A DNA stretch of 64,000 nucleotides from Aradus depressus (Eukaryota; Arthropoda; Insecta; Hemiptera; Aradidae), in NCBI GenBank assembly GCA_963662175.1, contig OY759224.1:33923489-33987488 (forward strand), read 5' to 3'. A program made the translations under genes and the position numbers. Shown here one piece after another: positions 47,167 to 56,998 of this stretch; the stretch's first letter is position 1, and each line of letters starts with the position of its first letter. Below the pieces are notes generated by a model. That model saw only the letters and a program-made list of their open reading frames with translations, was not told where the DNA came from and made no database searches.

Positions 47167-47295
47167 TCAAGATGGCTGATGTAGTGAGAAAAAAAATAAA
47201 AATGTAGTCTCAGCTCTCACAGATTTCATTGTTCTATGCTACTAGCCACCTTTCGAAATTGCCATCATCAGACAATCTAGTGAAACAATTTAAAA
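47167..47295 (-). repeat. Repeat F copy
   Basis: 'caagatggctgatgtagtga', 'ctagccacctttcgaaattg' and 'ccatcatcagacaatctag'. The minus strand carries CTGATGA, T, GGCAATTTC, GAAA. Confidence 0.65.
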
Positions 47296-47564
47296 AAAAA
47301 TAATAATTAAACATTAATTATTAATAAATAAGATTTAAAAAATATATAAAACTACACAAAAAAATTAACAATTTTAAATTCCATGGATGGGATTTATTTC
47401 TGTTCCCCTTCTGAGTGACAACTCAAGTGTTATTTAAATTTAATTATTTTCTAACTTAGAATAATCTGTTTTTATCATATTAACTGCTATGAATAAAGTA
47501 TATTTAAATTTAAAAAAAAAATAATATATAATTTTCAACAAAAATAATTAATATAATATAATAT
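47296..47564. other. AT-rich spacer
   Basis: Nothing recognised. Confidence 0.4.
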
Positions 47565-47705
47565 CAGATTGAAAAGGGGAGTAAGAATATTTTTTCACAG
47601 GTTGCAGAATAGAAATGTAGTCTGACCTCTCATAGATTATATTAATCTATGCTAGCCGGCTTTCGAGGTTGCTCTCATCATGAGTCTGGTAAAACAATTT
47701 AAAAA
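47565..47705 (-). repeat. Repeat F copy
   Basis: 'ttttttcacaggttgcagaa', 'gctagccggctttcgaggtt' and 'gctctcatcatgagtctgg'. Here the CTGATGA box is altered (catcatgagtctgg). Confidence 0.6.
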
Positions 47706-47718
47706 ATATAGTTAGGTA

Positions 47719-47780
47719 TTATGACTCATGCCCGGGCTTTGACTACGAGGTTATATTGCCTATTACCAGACAGAGCCTGA
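47719..47780 (-). mobile_element. SINE-B 3' fragment
   Basis: 'tatgactcatgcccgggctt' and 'gaggttatattgcctattac' are the reversed SINE-B end. Confidence 0.65.
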
Positions 47781-47889
47781 ACCAAGAGACTTTTAAAAAT
47801 ATATGAAACTATCCAAAAAAATTAACAATTTAAAATTTCATGAATGGGGGGACCTATTTCTTTTCCCTATGTGAGTGACAACAGTGTCA

Positions 47890-48370
47890 TTGTTTTACCA
47901 GACTGCCTGATGATGTGGGTTTTGTACCCATGTTATCCAGAGCCTGAAGGCCCATACAACAGTCCCTCCCTACCTCGTTAATGAAGCACAGGATCCTTTC
48001 GAAGCTCTGTTTCCTCAACTCATCTGGATTAAGGAACGCCTCATTGGCTTCTCCATCAAAGGTATGAATAACCTTCTCATTTGCCGAGGAAGTGTAGCGT
48101 GGTTTTCGTCACTTCAAATCTTGTGCAGAAAGGATCTGATACAAGATATATTTTCAAGAGATGTCCTCTTACCGAGTCGTGTCCTGTTAGACACCCGACC
48201 ACTCTCTCAATGTCTTCCGGGGTTGGTCAAGTAGAGTTGTTATTTTTTTGTTGTTCGGTCCTCTAATCAGCTCGTTCGGCTGCCAACAATTCGGTTATAT
48301 TTCGCTCGCCAAGATGACTTTCCTTTCCGCAATGTCCATAACTTCGACTCTGGTGTCCCTTCAAAACACA
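47890..48370 (-). pseudogene. Degenerate LINE ORF2 C-terminal region
   Basis: On the minus strand successive frames read ... VVGCLTGHDSVRGHLLKIYL, VSDPFCTRFE (a C-terminal LINE block with LTGH...HL), then after indels GEANEAFLNPDELRKQSFER, ILCFINEVGR. The pattern of tgh-hl-c followed by a Leu-rich tail fits the RNase H/Cys-rich end of a Jockey/R1-type element. Several frameshifts and stops; it is a relic. Assignment is moderate because I cannot align it. Confidence 0.45.
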
Positions 48371-49450
48371 AAGCAGAGTAAACATAGAAGTAGGAGAATA
48401 ACATGTCAATTGATGTTAGCAACAATACAGCAGCAGGTGAGGGAAAACAGTGATAATGTTTCATTTTTACAGAATTATGAAAACGCTGTAAATGATAATG
48501 AACGAAATGATAGAGACATAAAAAGGAATAATAACGAAAACGTATAAATAGAATAAATAAAACATACATACCTTGATAATACAAAGTTGCTTTCTCAAAT
48601 ATTATAAATTTATTCTTCTAATTCAATTATACTTTTTACCGATACACCTTTCAATTATGAAAACAAATAAATTTAAGAAAACAGTAAATTTAAGTCATAA
48701 ACAAAAAAAAGTTTCACTTAATTATGTGACCTATCATTATGAATAAGAAAACGTTCTAAGCTTAGGCCTAAGGAAACAGTCGTATAGAGAAGAAGTATAA
48801 CTTATGTTTTAAGTCACTTGATTTATAAATTAATGAAATAGAATTATAATTACGATTTCATTTTTAAAAAAATATACTAAATAGCCCTTAAGAAAAATTG
48901 GTAACACCTTCAATTTCATTAAATATGTGTAAATAAAGCATGACTGGTCAGAGTTTAAAATGACCGAACTATCTAAAAGGTCTACACGTGATGACTTGAT
49001 CCAAACAATATTTTTGGAAGAATAACAGCATTAATAAAGTATTTTTAAAACCTTAAGGATACTACTATTATTATCAACATATCAGAAATATTCAAATAGT
49101 GGCTACCTTAACTTGGATTGTACGATTGAATTAAGGTATACTAGAAAAAAAAGTCAAAGAAAATGTAGATTAATGTCTGATTAAGATAAGAGACTTACTT
49201 TTTTTTTCTTCAATTGTGTTGTTTACGTAACTTATTTAGCAATTCGTATTCCTTAATTTTTAGACTTTTCGTAAACGCTGTGATGCATTGACGACATTTT
49301 TTCAAACCAAGAAGTCAAACTACAAACAAAACGATGATGTGGCAGCTATCAGTGTTGCCAACCTATTTTGTTTTTCTTTAAGACTAGAAATTCTTCATAT
49401 ATATTTATTTTTCATATATTTAATAATCTTTTTATGAAATAATAATTGGA
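48371..49450. other. AT-rich stretch, nothing firm
   Basis: A 99-codon frame (48248-48547, +) ends in an Asn/Glu-rich segment without recognisable similarity and overlaps the LINE relic; I do not call it a gene. Confidence 0.4.
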
Positions 49451-49697
49451 GAGGGCGGGTTCGAAACCCGGCCAAGGTCCTTAGGTTTTTTATCTCTGAG
49501 GTGAAAAAACCTTAAGCATGCCGTCCTTCGGATAGGACATTAAGCGATGGTCCCGAGTCTGTACGATGTTAAAAACTCATAGTCTAGGTGAATAAACATG
49601 AATAGGCAAAATTTCGGACTCCCAGAGTAGAGTCGGGCTCATGTCTTGTTAGAAGGCGATATGACCTCGCAGGTAAAGCCCGGGCATGAGTCATAAT
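49451..49697 (+). mobile_element. SINE-B copy, 5'-truncated
   Basis: Starts at the B box (gcgggttcgaaacccggcc), body 'gccgtccttcggataggaca', ends 'cccgggcatgagtcataata'. The segment between 'ctcatgtc' and 'aggcgatatg' is shortened. Confidence 0.8.
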
Positions 49698-50487
49698 AAC
49701 TAACTACATATTTCAGATGGTAACATTGGCTGCCTCAAAATAATATCCCGACAAATCGCTCATGTTTTCATGCTCATTTTATATTTAGTTATCAGTTGTT
49801 TAATTTTTATTTTCATTTTTTTATAAAATGTATTCAATGTTATTAAACGTTTGTTAATTTCCCCCGAAAATCAATTATATCTAATGTTAATATAGTCTGG
49901 TGATGGGCTCCCCCGTTCCTATGCCGGCACTTAGAATACACCTACAGGAAATCACAAATTTACATGCAAGACCCCAATTTTCATAGCGTGTAAAATAGTG
50001 ATTATGAAAGTTTTTTTTTTGTTAAGCTTTACAGTCAAACAGTCGCATTTATATTAATTTAAAATAAAACTACGCAGGTTCGTGGAGTTTTACGATGTGT
50101 AGATAAACCATAATATGAATGGTTTTTCGGTTCCAAGAAACTATTAAAGCAAATGGCTCCTCGCCCTCCACATTACAATTTTTTTTATTTCATTAACATT
50201 TGTTATTCCTAATTGATTTGATTTAATCTAATTATATTTTCATTTCGAAATTATTTAAAAAAATATAATTATTGTGACTCATGCCTGGGAAATGGGAAAG
50301 CAGTTTAGTGTGTTCCTGGGATACGAGATGGCATCCCATCTTTGCCCCCCCCCTACTTTTTTGCCAAGTAAAAATCAACCCATTTCTAATTTGAAAAATG
50401 CATTTGCCTCAGTACGATGATCAAACCGAAGGGTAGATCGGACTTCATTTTTTTGAACTATTAGCTATTCCTTTTTTGTTCAATGGG
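49698..50487. other. AT-rich stretch
   Basis: A tiny SINE-B end fragment is at about 50273-50290 (attgtgactcatgcctggg). Nothing else recognised. Confidence 0.4.
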
Positions 50488-50632
50488 AGCCACGGTGGCC
50501 GTGCGGGCTAGAGCGTAGGGCTTTGGTCGCATGGTCTCACCATGGTTTGCGGGTTCGAATCCCGTCCGGGGGTGAGTTTTATTTCATAGATAGAACTCCC
50601 TCCCGGGGCCATGGATGTCGTAAATAACTAGT
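50488..50632 (+). mobile_element. tRNA-derived SINE (family A), plus strand
   Basis: 'gggagccacggtggccgtgc', 'gggttcgaatcccgtcc' (B box), 'gagttttatttcatagatag', 'aactccctcccggggccat'. Second copy of the SINE at 4606-4755. Confidence 0.8.
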
Positions 50633-50845
50633 AAATTCCTTTTTTGTTCATTTTACACATTTATATATTTTTATCATTTATTTATTTATTTTTTATCTTT
50701 TATTTTATTTTGACTATTTTTCTTTTTCTTCTTTCTCCTCCCACTTCTCTATCTAGCCCCTACTTTCTAAAATTAATTTTATTTCAAACCTTGGCAGGGC
50801 ATCCTTTCTTCTCTTTTATAATCAACCATCAACCAAGGAAAATTC
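50633..50845. other. AT-rich spacer
   Basis: Nothing recognised. Confidence 0.4.
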
Positions 50846-50955
50846 AGGACTACCACAGTAAAGTTGGGTTCATGCCCATCAAAACGAGGAAAGAACGCTC
50901 TGTTCGTAAGCGATATGTCCTCGCAGTTAATGCCCGGGCATGAGTCATAATAATG
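50846..50955 (+). mobile_element. SINE-B 3' fragment
   Basis: 'agtaaagttgggttcatgcc', 'gcgatatgtcctcgcagtta' and the terminal 'cccgggcatgagtcataata'. Confidence 0.7.
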
Positions 50956-51355
50956 CGTTAATTAGCCGTGGGACCTGAGCTACTAAGAACAATAAAAGAA
51001 GAAACATGGATAATTATAACATTGTCCAGGCTGGGATTTGAACCCGGCCATTTTGGGTTGGTAACTAGAGACATCTATTCCTTTCAATCTTATCATCATC
51101 CCTTTTCTTTCGTTCGAAGATGTTTTTCCATTTGAAAAAGAAATTAACTCAGTGTCTACTTAAGCCAGAATTGATGACACCAATAAGAAATTCAGCTTGC
51201 CTTTAAAGATAAAAACAAAAGGAGGAATAAAGCGAGAGGGGGGGGGGGGGGGGGGGGGGAGGGGGATAAAACCGAATCCCACCCTGGCTCAATGATAATT
51301 AAATTCCTGGCATGAAGGAACTCGAGAATTTTCGACCCTAAAACACCATTCAGAT
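50956..51355. other. Unassigned, with a G-run
   Basis: A G homopolymer of about 23 bases lies at 51238-51260. No gene. Confidence 0.45.
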
Positions 51356-51690
51356 GAGGGCGACGGTGGCTCAGTGGTAAGTGTGCTTGTCGTCTGAGCT
51401 CAAGAACGTGGGTTCGAAACCCGACCGAGGCCCTTAGTTTATTTTATCTGGGAGGTAAAATAAACTTAAGCACGCCGCCCTTCGGATGGGACGTTAAGCG
51501 ATGGTCCCGAGCCTGTATGATGTCAGGTACTCGTTACCTAGACCCCTACCCTAGGTGAATAAAAATTTATGGTAGGCAAAATTTAGGACTTCCACAATAG
51601 AGTCGGGCTCATTTCCACCAGAGTGACGAAAGAGCACTCTGGTAGTAGGCGATATGACCTCGTTGTTAAAGCCCGGGCATGAGTCATAAA
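51356..51690 (+). mobile_element. SINE-B, near-complete copy
   Basis: 'gagggcgacggtggctcagt', 'gggttcgaaacccgacc', 'ccgcccttcggatgggacg' and 'cccgggcatgagtcataaa'. Close to the 37295 copy. Confidence 0.85.
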
Positions 51691-51739
51691 GCGTAACCTA
51701 ACCATTCAGATGACAATTTTCTAGGCTGTTCTAAGATTT

Positions 51740-52100
51740 GTTGAATGGTAATTAGTAGAGATGTAACAAATATTCGCAACTGCAGAAAAATTTCTATTTT
51801 TAACCCCCGCAACAAAAGGAGGGATATTATGTTTGAAGCCTTTGTCTGTCTGTGGCATCGTAGCTCCAAGACGGCTGAACCGATTTCAAAGCGGTTTTTT
51901 TGTTTCAAAAGCTGGTATTTGCGAGATGGTTCTTAGCCATGTTTTGTGGAAATCGGGTATGCCGTTTCCAAGATATTCAGGTTTCATCAGAGCCTGTGTG
52001 ATCTCGGCCTCTATTACAGCTAGAGACTTTGAGCTCAAATTTTTATAAGGCCAAGCCACTTAAAAGGCTTTCATCCAAGCCTCCCCCTAAGCCCCTCAAG
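51740..52100 (+). repeat. Dispersed invertebrate-type repeat
   Basis: 'acccccgcaacaaaaggagg' followed by 'gtctgtctgtggcatcgtag' and 'ccaagacggctgaaccgat'. This block is familiar as a noncoding arthropod repeat; I do not assign its class. Open frames within are by-products. Confidence 0.45.
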
Positions 52101-52283
52101 TCCCCCCCCCCCCCACCAATGTTTCAGTAAAAAAAAATTAATGAACAAAAACATTTTTTTTGTGTCGGTTTTTTTTTTAAATTTTTAATTTAGGTTTTTT
52201 TTTAAAAAGGTTTTATTTTTTGTATTTTGAAAAACATTTTTGTTACGTTAATCTAAAATTTGTGTCATGAAAAAAAAATATAA
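52101..52283. other. AT-rich spacer
   Basis: Nothing recognised. Confidence 0.4.
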
Positions 52284-52546
52284 AAACAAAGAAAGAACTT
52301 GTCCAACTTATATATTGTCTAATTCCTGAAAAATATATACATATAGTGTAACGATTTCGGTTTACACTATCGTCAAAGTGACTTTTGATCTTTGTGTTAT
52401 CGATAGTGTAACGATTTCGGTTTACACTATCGTCAAAGTGACTTTTGATCTTTGTGTTATCGATAGTGTAAGCTGAAACCGGTACACTTTATGTATTAAT
52501 TTTTGTGTAACTAGACAATATATAAGTTGAACAAAGTTCTTTGTTT
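52284..52546. mobile_element. Palindromic foldback element with internal 60-bp duplication
   Basis: Ends are inverted: aaacaaagaaagaact ... and ... aaagttctttgttt, continuing through 'caacttatatattgtcta' on both sides. The left-centre contains two tandem 60-bp units starting agtgtaacgatttcggttta (52345 and 52405). The internal motif (cgatagtgtaaaccgaaat, reverse strand) parallels the ccgaaaccgg motif in 55365-55628. No clear target duplication. Confidence 0.65.
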
Positions 52547-53399
52547 CTATTTATTCTATTAGCGTTCCATTAAATGGACACAAATCAGAGAAATATCAAG
52601 ACCGAATAGTCAGGACAAACAGTTACGATACCAAACCCAATGACAATTTTCATACTCATTCATTTTTTTCTTATAGAAAACGTTGTTCGATTTAAATGAA
52701 ATTTAGTATCTGTGCTCTTTTGGGGATGCTCTAAAAAACAACCTCCAGAAATGGTGGTACTTCTAAGAAAATTAGTCCTCACAAACATTTAAAAAATATA
52801 TAATTGAGTGATTTGAAGCTAACTCAGGGGGCTTGTGACTCAGATTTCTTAAGTTACTTAGAATAAATTTATTTAATGTATTTTCGGGGCTGCCATTCTA
52901 TTGGATGTATCTTGAAGAGTTTGGGCTCGTCTCTAACGCCATTGTTTTACTATAATATCTCGGGTGTTTGGGCAAAAGGGCTTGTCAGAAAATCTAAATT
53001 TTAAGAGGGGAATTTCCGAAGGTTTGAAAAATTCCTGTAAACCAGGTAAAACACATTTATGTTACTTGAAATATTATTTCTATAAAAGTATTAAATATAA
53101 ACAAAGTTAAATATTGCAACATTGAGTTACATTTGGTAAAAATATTTAATTGCACTAAATCCTTCGGATCACAAGACTTATTCTGACACCAGAGATATAT
53201 AAACACACATTTTATAACTTTTGGAATTAATAAAATAGGTACTTTTTTAAAATTTGTTTTATTGAGAATATTTAATAAGTAGAGTAAAATAAATGCAATA
53301 GTTAATTTGATGACAATGATGTAAAATAAAATAATATCAAATAAAAAATTAAATATGTACAAGGTAAGGAGTGTAAGAAAAATAAAAAAAAGGTTTTGC
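52547..53399. other. AT-rich stretch upstream of the zinc-finger gene
   Basis: No coding features. The 122-codon minus-strand frame at 53057-53425 is Leu/Ile/Phe low-complexity. Confidence 0.4.
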
Positions 53400-53569
53400 C
53401 AATTTCCACCACCCCGCAGCGCCACAGTAGACCTCCCTCTGTGCTCCCCATTATAGTAATCGCCATCTTTAACTTTTAATGAACTGACCGTATTTTGTTA
53501 ATTTATTTATCCAACATATCGTTTGTCTGTGGTTCTCTATTTCCATATCTTGTGCTATCAATAACAACG
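53400..53569 (+). promoter_or_regulatory. Putative promoter / 5' UTR of the zinc-finger gene
   Basis: A local GC-richer patch (ccaccccgcagcgccacag, ctccctctgtgctcccc) in otherwise AT-rich DNA lies 110-170 bp upstream of the first ATG and includes 'aatcgccatcttt'. No TATA box is obvious. This is inference from position. Confidence 0.3.
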
Positions 53570-53585
53570 ATGAACCAGAACCCAG
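53570..53585 (+). CDS. Zinc-finger gene, putative coding exon 1
   Basis: ATGAACCAGAACCCAG followed by a donor (gtaaagta) codes MNQNP plus one base, leaving phase 1. All downstream exons found here accept phase 1. The start context is acaacgATG. I chose this ATG because it is the only one that feeds the next acceptor in frame without an intervening stop; a longer or alternative first exon upstream is possible. Confidence 0.5.
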
Positions 53586-53699
53586 GTAAAGTAATGTTTG
53601 TAAGTCTCTTGTTAGTCAATCTTGTCCTTCTTCAAACTTCAATCCAACAATGTTCACTCTTGTTAGAATTCATTACAGCTCTATGTAATATGTTTACAG

Positions 53700-53765
53700 T
53701 TGAAGAACAGAGTGCAATTAAGATAAAACTGGAGCCGGGGTTAGACGATATGACTAACAGTTCAT
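53700..53765 (+). CDS. Zinc-finger gene, exon 2a (IKLEP-type linker)
   Basis: 66 nt between a strong acceptor (taatatgtttacag) and donor (gtaagtatt). Phase 1-1, coding V-EEQSAIKIKLEPGLDDMTN-SS. The acidic segment with an IKLEP core (psi-K-x-E type, as in SUMO-acceptor motifs) is typical of the N-terminal linkers of insect multi-finger C2H2 proteins. An almost identical exon (2b) lies at 55265-55330. Skipping, single or double use all keep the frame. Confidence 0.7.
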
Positions 53766-54414
53766 GTAAGTATTTACTGATATAAAACAATTTCAGTAAG
53801 TATCATGCTTGATATTTTTTTGAAGATAAATGCATGCTCTTCAAATTCGATAGGAAGTATTTAGATTTCACAGTCAATAAATAATGAGATATTCTAAAAA
53901 AAAAAAAAAATGCATAAAATACTGAAGTTTAGCCTGTATTATATCTGGAGTGTTTGGTAGAATGAGTATAAGTCAAAGATGCAAAATTTTCAGTATTTCA
54001 TTGATTCTGATTTTGTTTAAACATCACTTTGAATTAAATTAATGATTATTGTTTTGATTATCAGACTTATACTAATTGGCCCAAAAAAAAGTAGATTTTT
54101 TTTCACCTGCTCATTGACTTAAACTCTACCAAACACTCCAGATATACAAAGAGTAAAATTGCCTTACACTCTCAACGATCTAATTCTGAGGTTCTTCCAC
54201 TTCCCCTATGAATATGAAAGTTTGCATGTATAGGTTCCTTTTATGTTGTATCAGTGGTCGGCAAACCGCGGCTCGCGAGCCACATGCGGCTTCTTGGCTC
54301 CTTGAGTGTGGCTCTTCCACAAAATACCACATGCGGGGGCGAGCACAAAACTTCCTGATGACTGGCTTTCTTATTTCTATTTTTACATACTTAGTTGGGG
54401 TTTATGTGTCTTTA

Positions 54415-54640
54415 TCTTCAGGCGAGTGCTCTGAAGCGACTTGTCGTATCTTTGCATCGTTATTGGGGTCTATATATTCATGCGAACAATCATTTTCAAG
54501 CATGAACCTTATCAAGAATAAATTGAGAAGTCGTCTTATTGATAAGACCCTGGAATCGTGCCTAAAATTAAAAACACCATACAAACCTGACATACCCAAA
54601 CTTTCCAAGGAGATGCAAGGCCATTGTTCACAGTGTGTAG
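54415..54640 (+). pseudogene. hAT transposase C-terminal dimerisation fragment
   Basis: The frame reads ECSEATCRIFASLLGSIYSC, EQSFSSMNLIKNKLRSRLID, KTLESCLKLKTPYKPDIPKL. The core GS-Y-CEQ-FS-MN-IK-K-RSRL-D is the hAT family C-terminal signature. It is preceded by an acceptor-like 'tgtctttatcttcag', so it may once have been the last exon of the transposase gene. Catalytic and BED-finger regions are absent. Confidence 0.8.
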
Positions 54641-54773
54641 TGTTAGTCAGTAATTGTCATGATTTAATTTTATCAATAAATAATATCGTTATTAAGTATG
54701 ATATCAAGTTTTATTCAACGCACCTATAGTTTAACTAAGACTTAAAACTTTAAGTAAAGTTTATTAAGTTAAT

Positions 54774-54995
54774 TTTAGGGAGCGTTGTGGAGAGACAGAA
54801 GATGTAGTGTTGAGGATTGAGAAAGGTATGTTGAGATGGTTTGGTCATACAAAGAGGATGAAGGAAAGGAGATACGTGTAGACGAAATAAGTATACAAGA
54901 CGAGTGTAGATGGGAGAGTTGGAACCGACCTCAGTGAACGTACCTCAATCAGATTGAGGACGTTTTTAGCAAAGGCTAGCTAGGAGTACCCTAAT
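54774..54995 (+). mobile_element. Short LINE 3' fragment nested in the hAT remnant
   Basis: Flanked by a 10-bp direct repeat TTAAGTTAAT (54764-54773 and 54996-55005). The frame reads CGETEDVVLRIEKGMLRWFG, HTKRMKERRYV, the LRWFGH-RM block found at the C-terminus of several non-LTR retrotransposon ORF2 proteins. Stops follow. It is the younger insertion because it disrupts the hAT interior. Confidence 0.65.
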
Positions 54996-55264
54996 TTAAG
55001 TTAATAACAATGTACCTACATATATAGTTTAAGTTTTAAAAAAATTGGTTCTCAAAAGAAATTTCAATCGTTGTACTGTTGAATGTGGCTCTGTTGACTA
55101 ATGAGTTTGCCGACCACTGACGTAAATAATCCAAACAAATGAAATTTTTTGTATTGCCTTCAGAGAATTAAAAACTACTATAACCTCCCCCGTACGGTTT
55201 CCTCAACCGATATACATATATGATCTGAAAAAAAAATAGTCAGCTCTATGTAATATGTTTACAG

Positions 55265-55330
55265 TTGAAGAACAAAGTACAATTAAGATAAAACTGGAGC
55301 CGGGGTTAGACGATATGACTAACAGTTCAT
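55265..55330 (+). CDS. Zinc-finger gene, exon 2b (duplicate of 2a)
   Basis: Same 66-nt length, splice sites and phase as exon 2a; two base differences in the exon (CAG to CAA, silent; GCA to ACA, Ala to Thr). The duplicated block extends into both introns (from cagctctatgtaatatg to ctgatataaa), about 110 bp. It could be used together with 2a, instead of 2a, or not at all. Confidence 0.6.
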
Positions 55331-55364
55331 GTAAGTATATACTGATATAAACATTAATGTTCTT

Positions 55365-55628
55365 AAATAAATAAAACAAACTTATTTTTGAAATATTGTC
55401 TATTCCACTAAAGATATATACATATATAACTACCGGTTTCGGCTTTATACCATCGTCAGGTCCAGTTATGAACTGTTCATAACTAGACCTGACGATGGTA
55501 TAAAGCCGAAACCGGTAGTTATATATGTATATATCTTTAGTGGAATAGACAATATTTCAAAAATAAGTTTGTTTTATTTATTTATTACAAGTTTCCACAA
55601 TATGTCCGCGTTTCTCAACTTAGAAGTT
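55365..55628. mobile_element. Palindromic retroposon-like insertion with 12-bp target duplication
   Basis: ATTAATGTTCTT flanks it at 55353-55364 and 55629-55640. The 264-bp insertion has two ~105-bp arms, near-perfect inverted copies meeting at gttatgaac-t-gttcataac, and a ~45-nt tail (ttacaagtttccacaatatg...) similar to the tail of 42235-42504. Each arm carries ccgaaaccggtagtt; read on the plus strand at 55489-55520: CTGACGA, T, GGTATAAAGCC, GAAACCGG. Inserted in an intron just after exon 2b. Confidence 0.78.
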
Positions 55629-55690
55629 ATTAATGTTCTTCACATTTATATGTTGTGATGTTGGAGTTTATTGTCGCCATTATATTTCAG

Positions 55691-55765
55691 GGAGAGATGG
55701 ACATGAAATTAGCATGAAACAGGAGCCTGAGCTGCTGATCCCATGTTCGCTATCGTGCACTCCAT
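55691..55765 (+). CDS. Zinc-finger gene, exon 3 (MKQEP-type linker)
   Basis: 75 nt between acceptor ttatatttcag and donor gtaagtata, phase 1-1, coding W-RDGHEISMKQEPELLIPCSL-SCTP. The MKQEP motif parallels the IKLEP of exon 2. Skipping it keeps the frame. Confidence 0.65.
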
Positions 55766-56469
55766 GTAAGTATATAGACCAACCTAACAACAGGGCCGAC
55801 CCTACCATAGGGCGAACGGAGCGGCCGCTACAGGCGCCTCAGTGGTAAAAAGATAAATAAAGAAAAAAAATATATTTTTCTCGCTTTTTGATATTTTGAT
55901 TGCGAGAGTGTGGCTAGTATGGTATGTGAATGACCTTATCTGTTGAGACGCGCACGGGTCGAGTGCGCTGGCGGGGCACCACCGGTATAGGTACTGTGAA
56001 GAGTACAGTGCCAACGAGCATGTCTGTTTTCAATCGACAAATTAGACAGAGACTTAAGATGTTGTCGAGATCTTCCAAGTTCTATGCTTGCCCACACAAC
56101 TGATATATATTAGGGGCAAGGTCTGCTTACTACATAAAGTTGGGGAACCTTTACCGAAATATCATTTACAGGATGTTAAAGCTTATGTTGGGACTCAGAT
56201 CCGTAGTATTTGAGAGCTCATAAATTGTTTACTTCAGATCTTTGCGTTTTTGGTCAAAACAAAAATTTTTTGGGCGTCCTTGATTAAGATACAGCCCTTC
56301 CACTTCCCTTATTTGGACAGAGGTGGCAAACCAAAATAAGTTTTTATTTATATTTTTCCGGGACGTACAATATGAAAGGGACCTCCATGGAAACCCCGTG
56401 GAAGTATCTTTAGAGTTAGCTCAAAGAGTGTGTAGATGTTTTGTACTTTGTTACTATAGATTTAGTGTA
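55766..56469. other. Intronic DNA, nothing recognised
   Basis: A GC-richer segment at 55795-56010 has no supported exon. Confidence 0.4.
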
Positions 56470-56752
56470 TCGCGGGTTCGAATCCCGGTCGAGGTTCTTA
56501 GTTTATTTTATCTTGGAGGTAAAATAAACTCAAGCATGCCGACCTTCGGATGGGACGTTAAGCGATGGTCCCGAGCCTGTACAATGTTAGGTATTCATTA
56601 AAGACCCCTACCCTAGGTGAATAACAATTTGGGGTAGGCAAAATTTAGGTCTCCCGTAGTAGAGTCGGGCTCATGTCCACCGGAGTGACGGAAGAGCGCT
56701 CTGGTAGTAGGCGATATGACCTTGTAATTGAAGCCCGGCCATGAGTCATAAT
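56470..56752 (+). mobile_element. SINE-B copy, 5'-truncated, in intron
   Basis: Starts at the B box (gcgggttcgaatcccggtc), body 'ccgaccttcggatgggacg', 'gggctcatgtccaccggag', end 'gcccggccatgagtcataat'. Confidence 0.82.
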
Positions 56753-56998
56753 GACTTACAGAGAGATAGTTGACAAACAGTTCCTAGCTGCCCTAACGCA
56801 ATGAGTTTTTTAAAATGTTTAATATTTTTTTCTGGTTTTGCAATATGAGAGGAATCTACATACTAATTTTTAAATTTACCTCAGTGAATGTATAGATCAG
56901 TTTTGCATCTTATACAAGTATAGACATAGATTTTTTGTTAAACAATAGAACCATTAATTCAACAAATATACACCATGAGATGGTCCTCTTTGTTTCAG

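Larger units (their letters stand above)
54252..55119 (+). mobile_element. hAT transposon remnant in intron
   Basis: Perfect 15-bp terminal inverted repeats: CAGTGGTCGGCAAAC (54252-54266) and GTTTGCCGACCACTG (55105-55119), a known type of hAT end. It is 868 bp long and internally deleted, retaining only the C-terminal dimerisation region of a transposase. The 8-bp flanks (tgttgtat and acgtaaat) do not match, so no target duplication remains. It lies between exons 2a and 2b of the zinc-finger gene. Confidence 0.8.

Noticed and set aside
53057..53425. 122-codon minus-strand frame near the zinc-finger promoter
   Set aside because: AT-rich Leu/Ile/Phe low complexity without a recognisable family; overlaps the putative promoter on the other strand.
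54252..55127. 8-bp target duplication for the hAT remnant
   Set aside because: The flanks tgttgtat and acgtaaat do not match; either degraded or the ends were rearranged.
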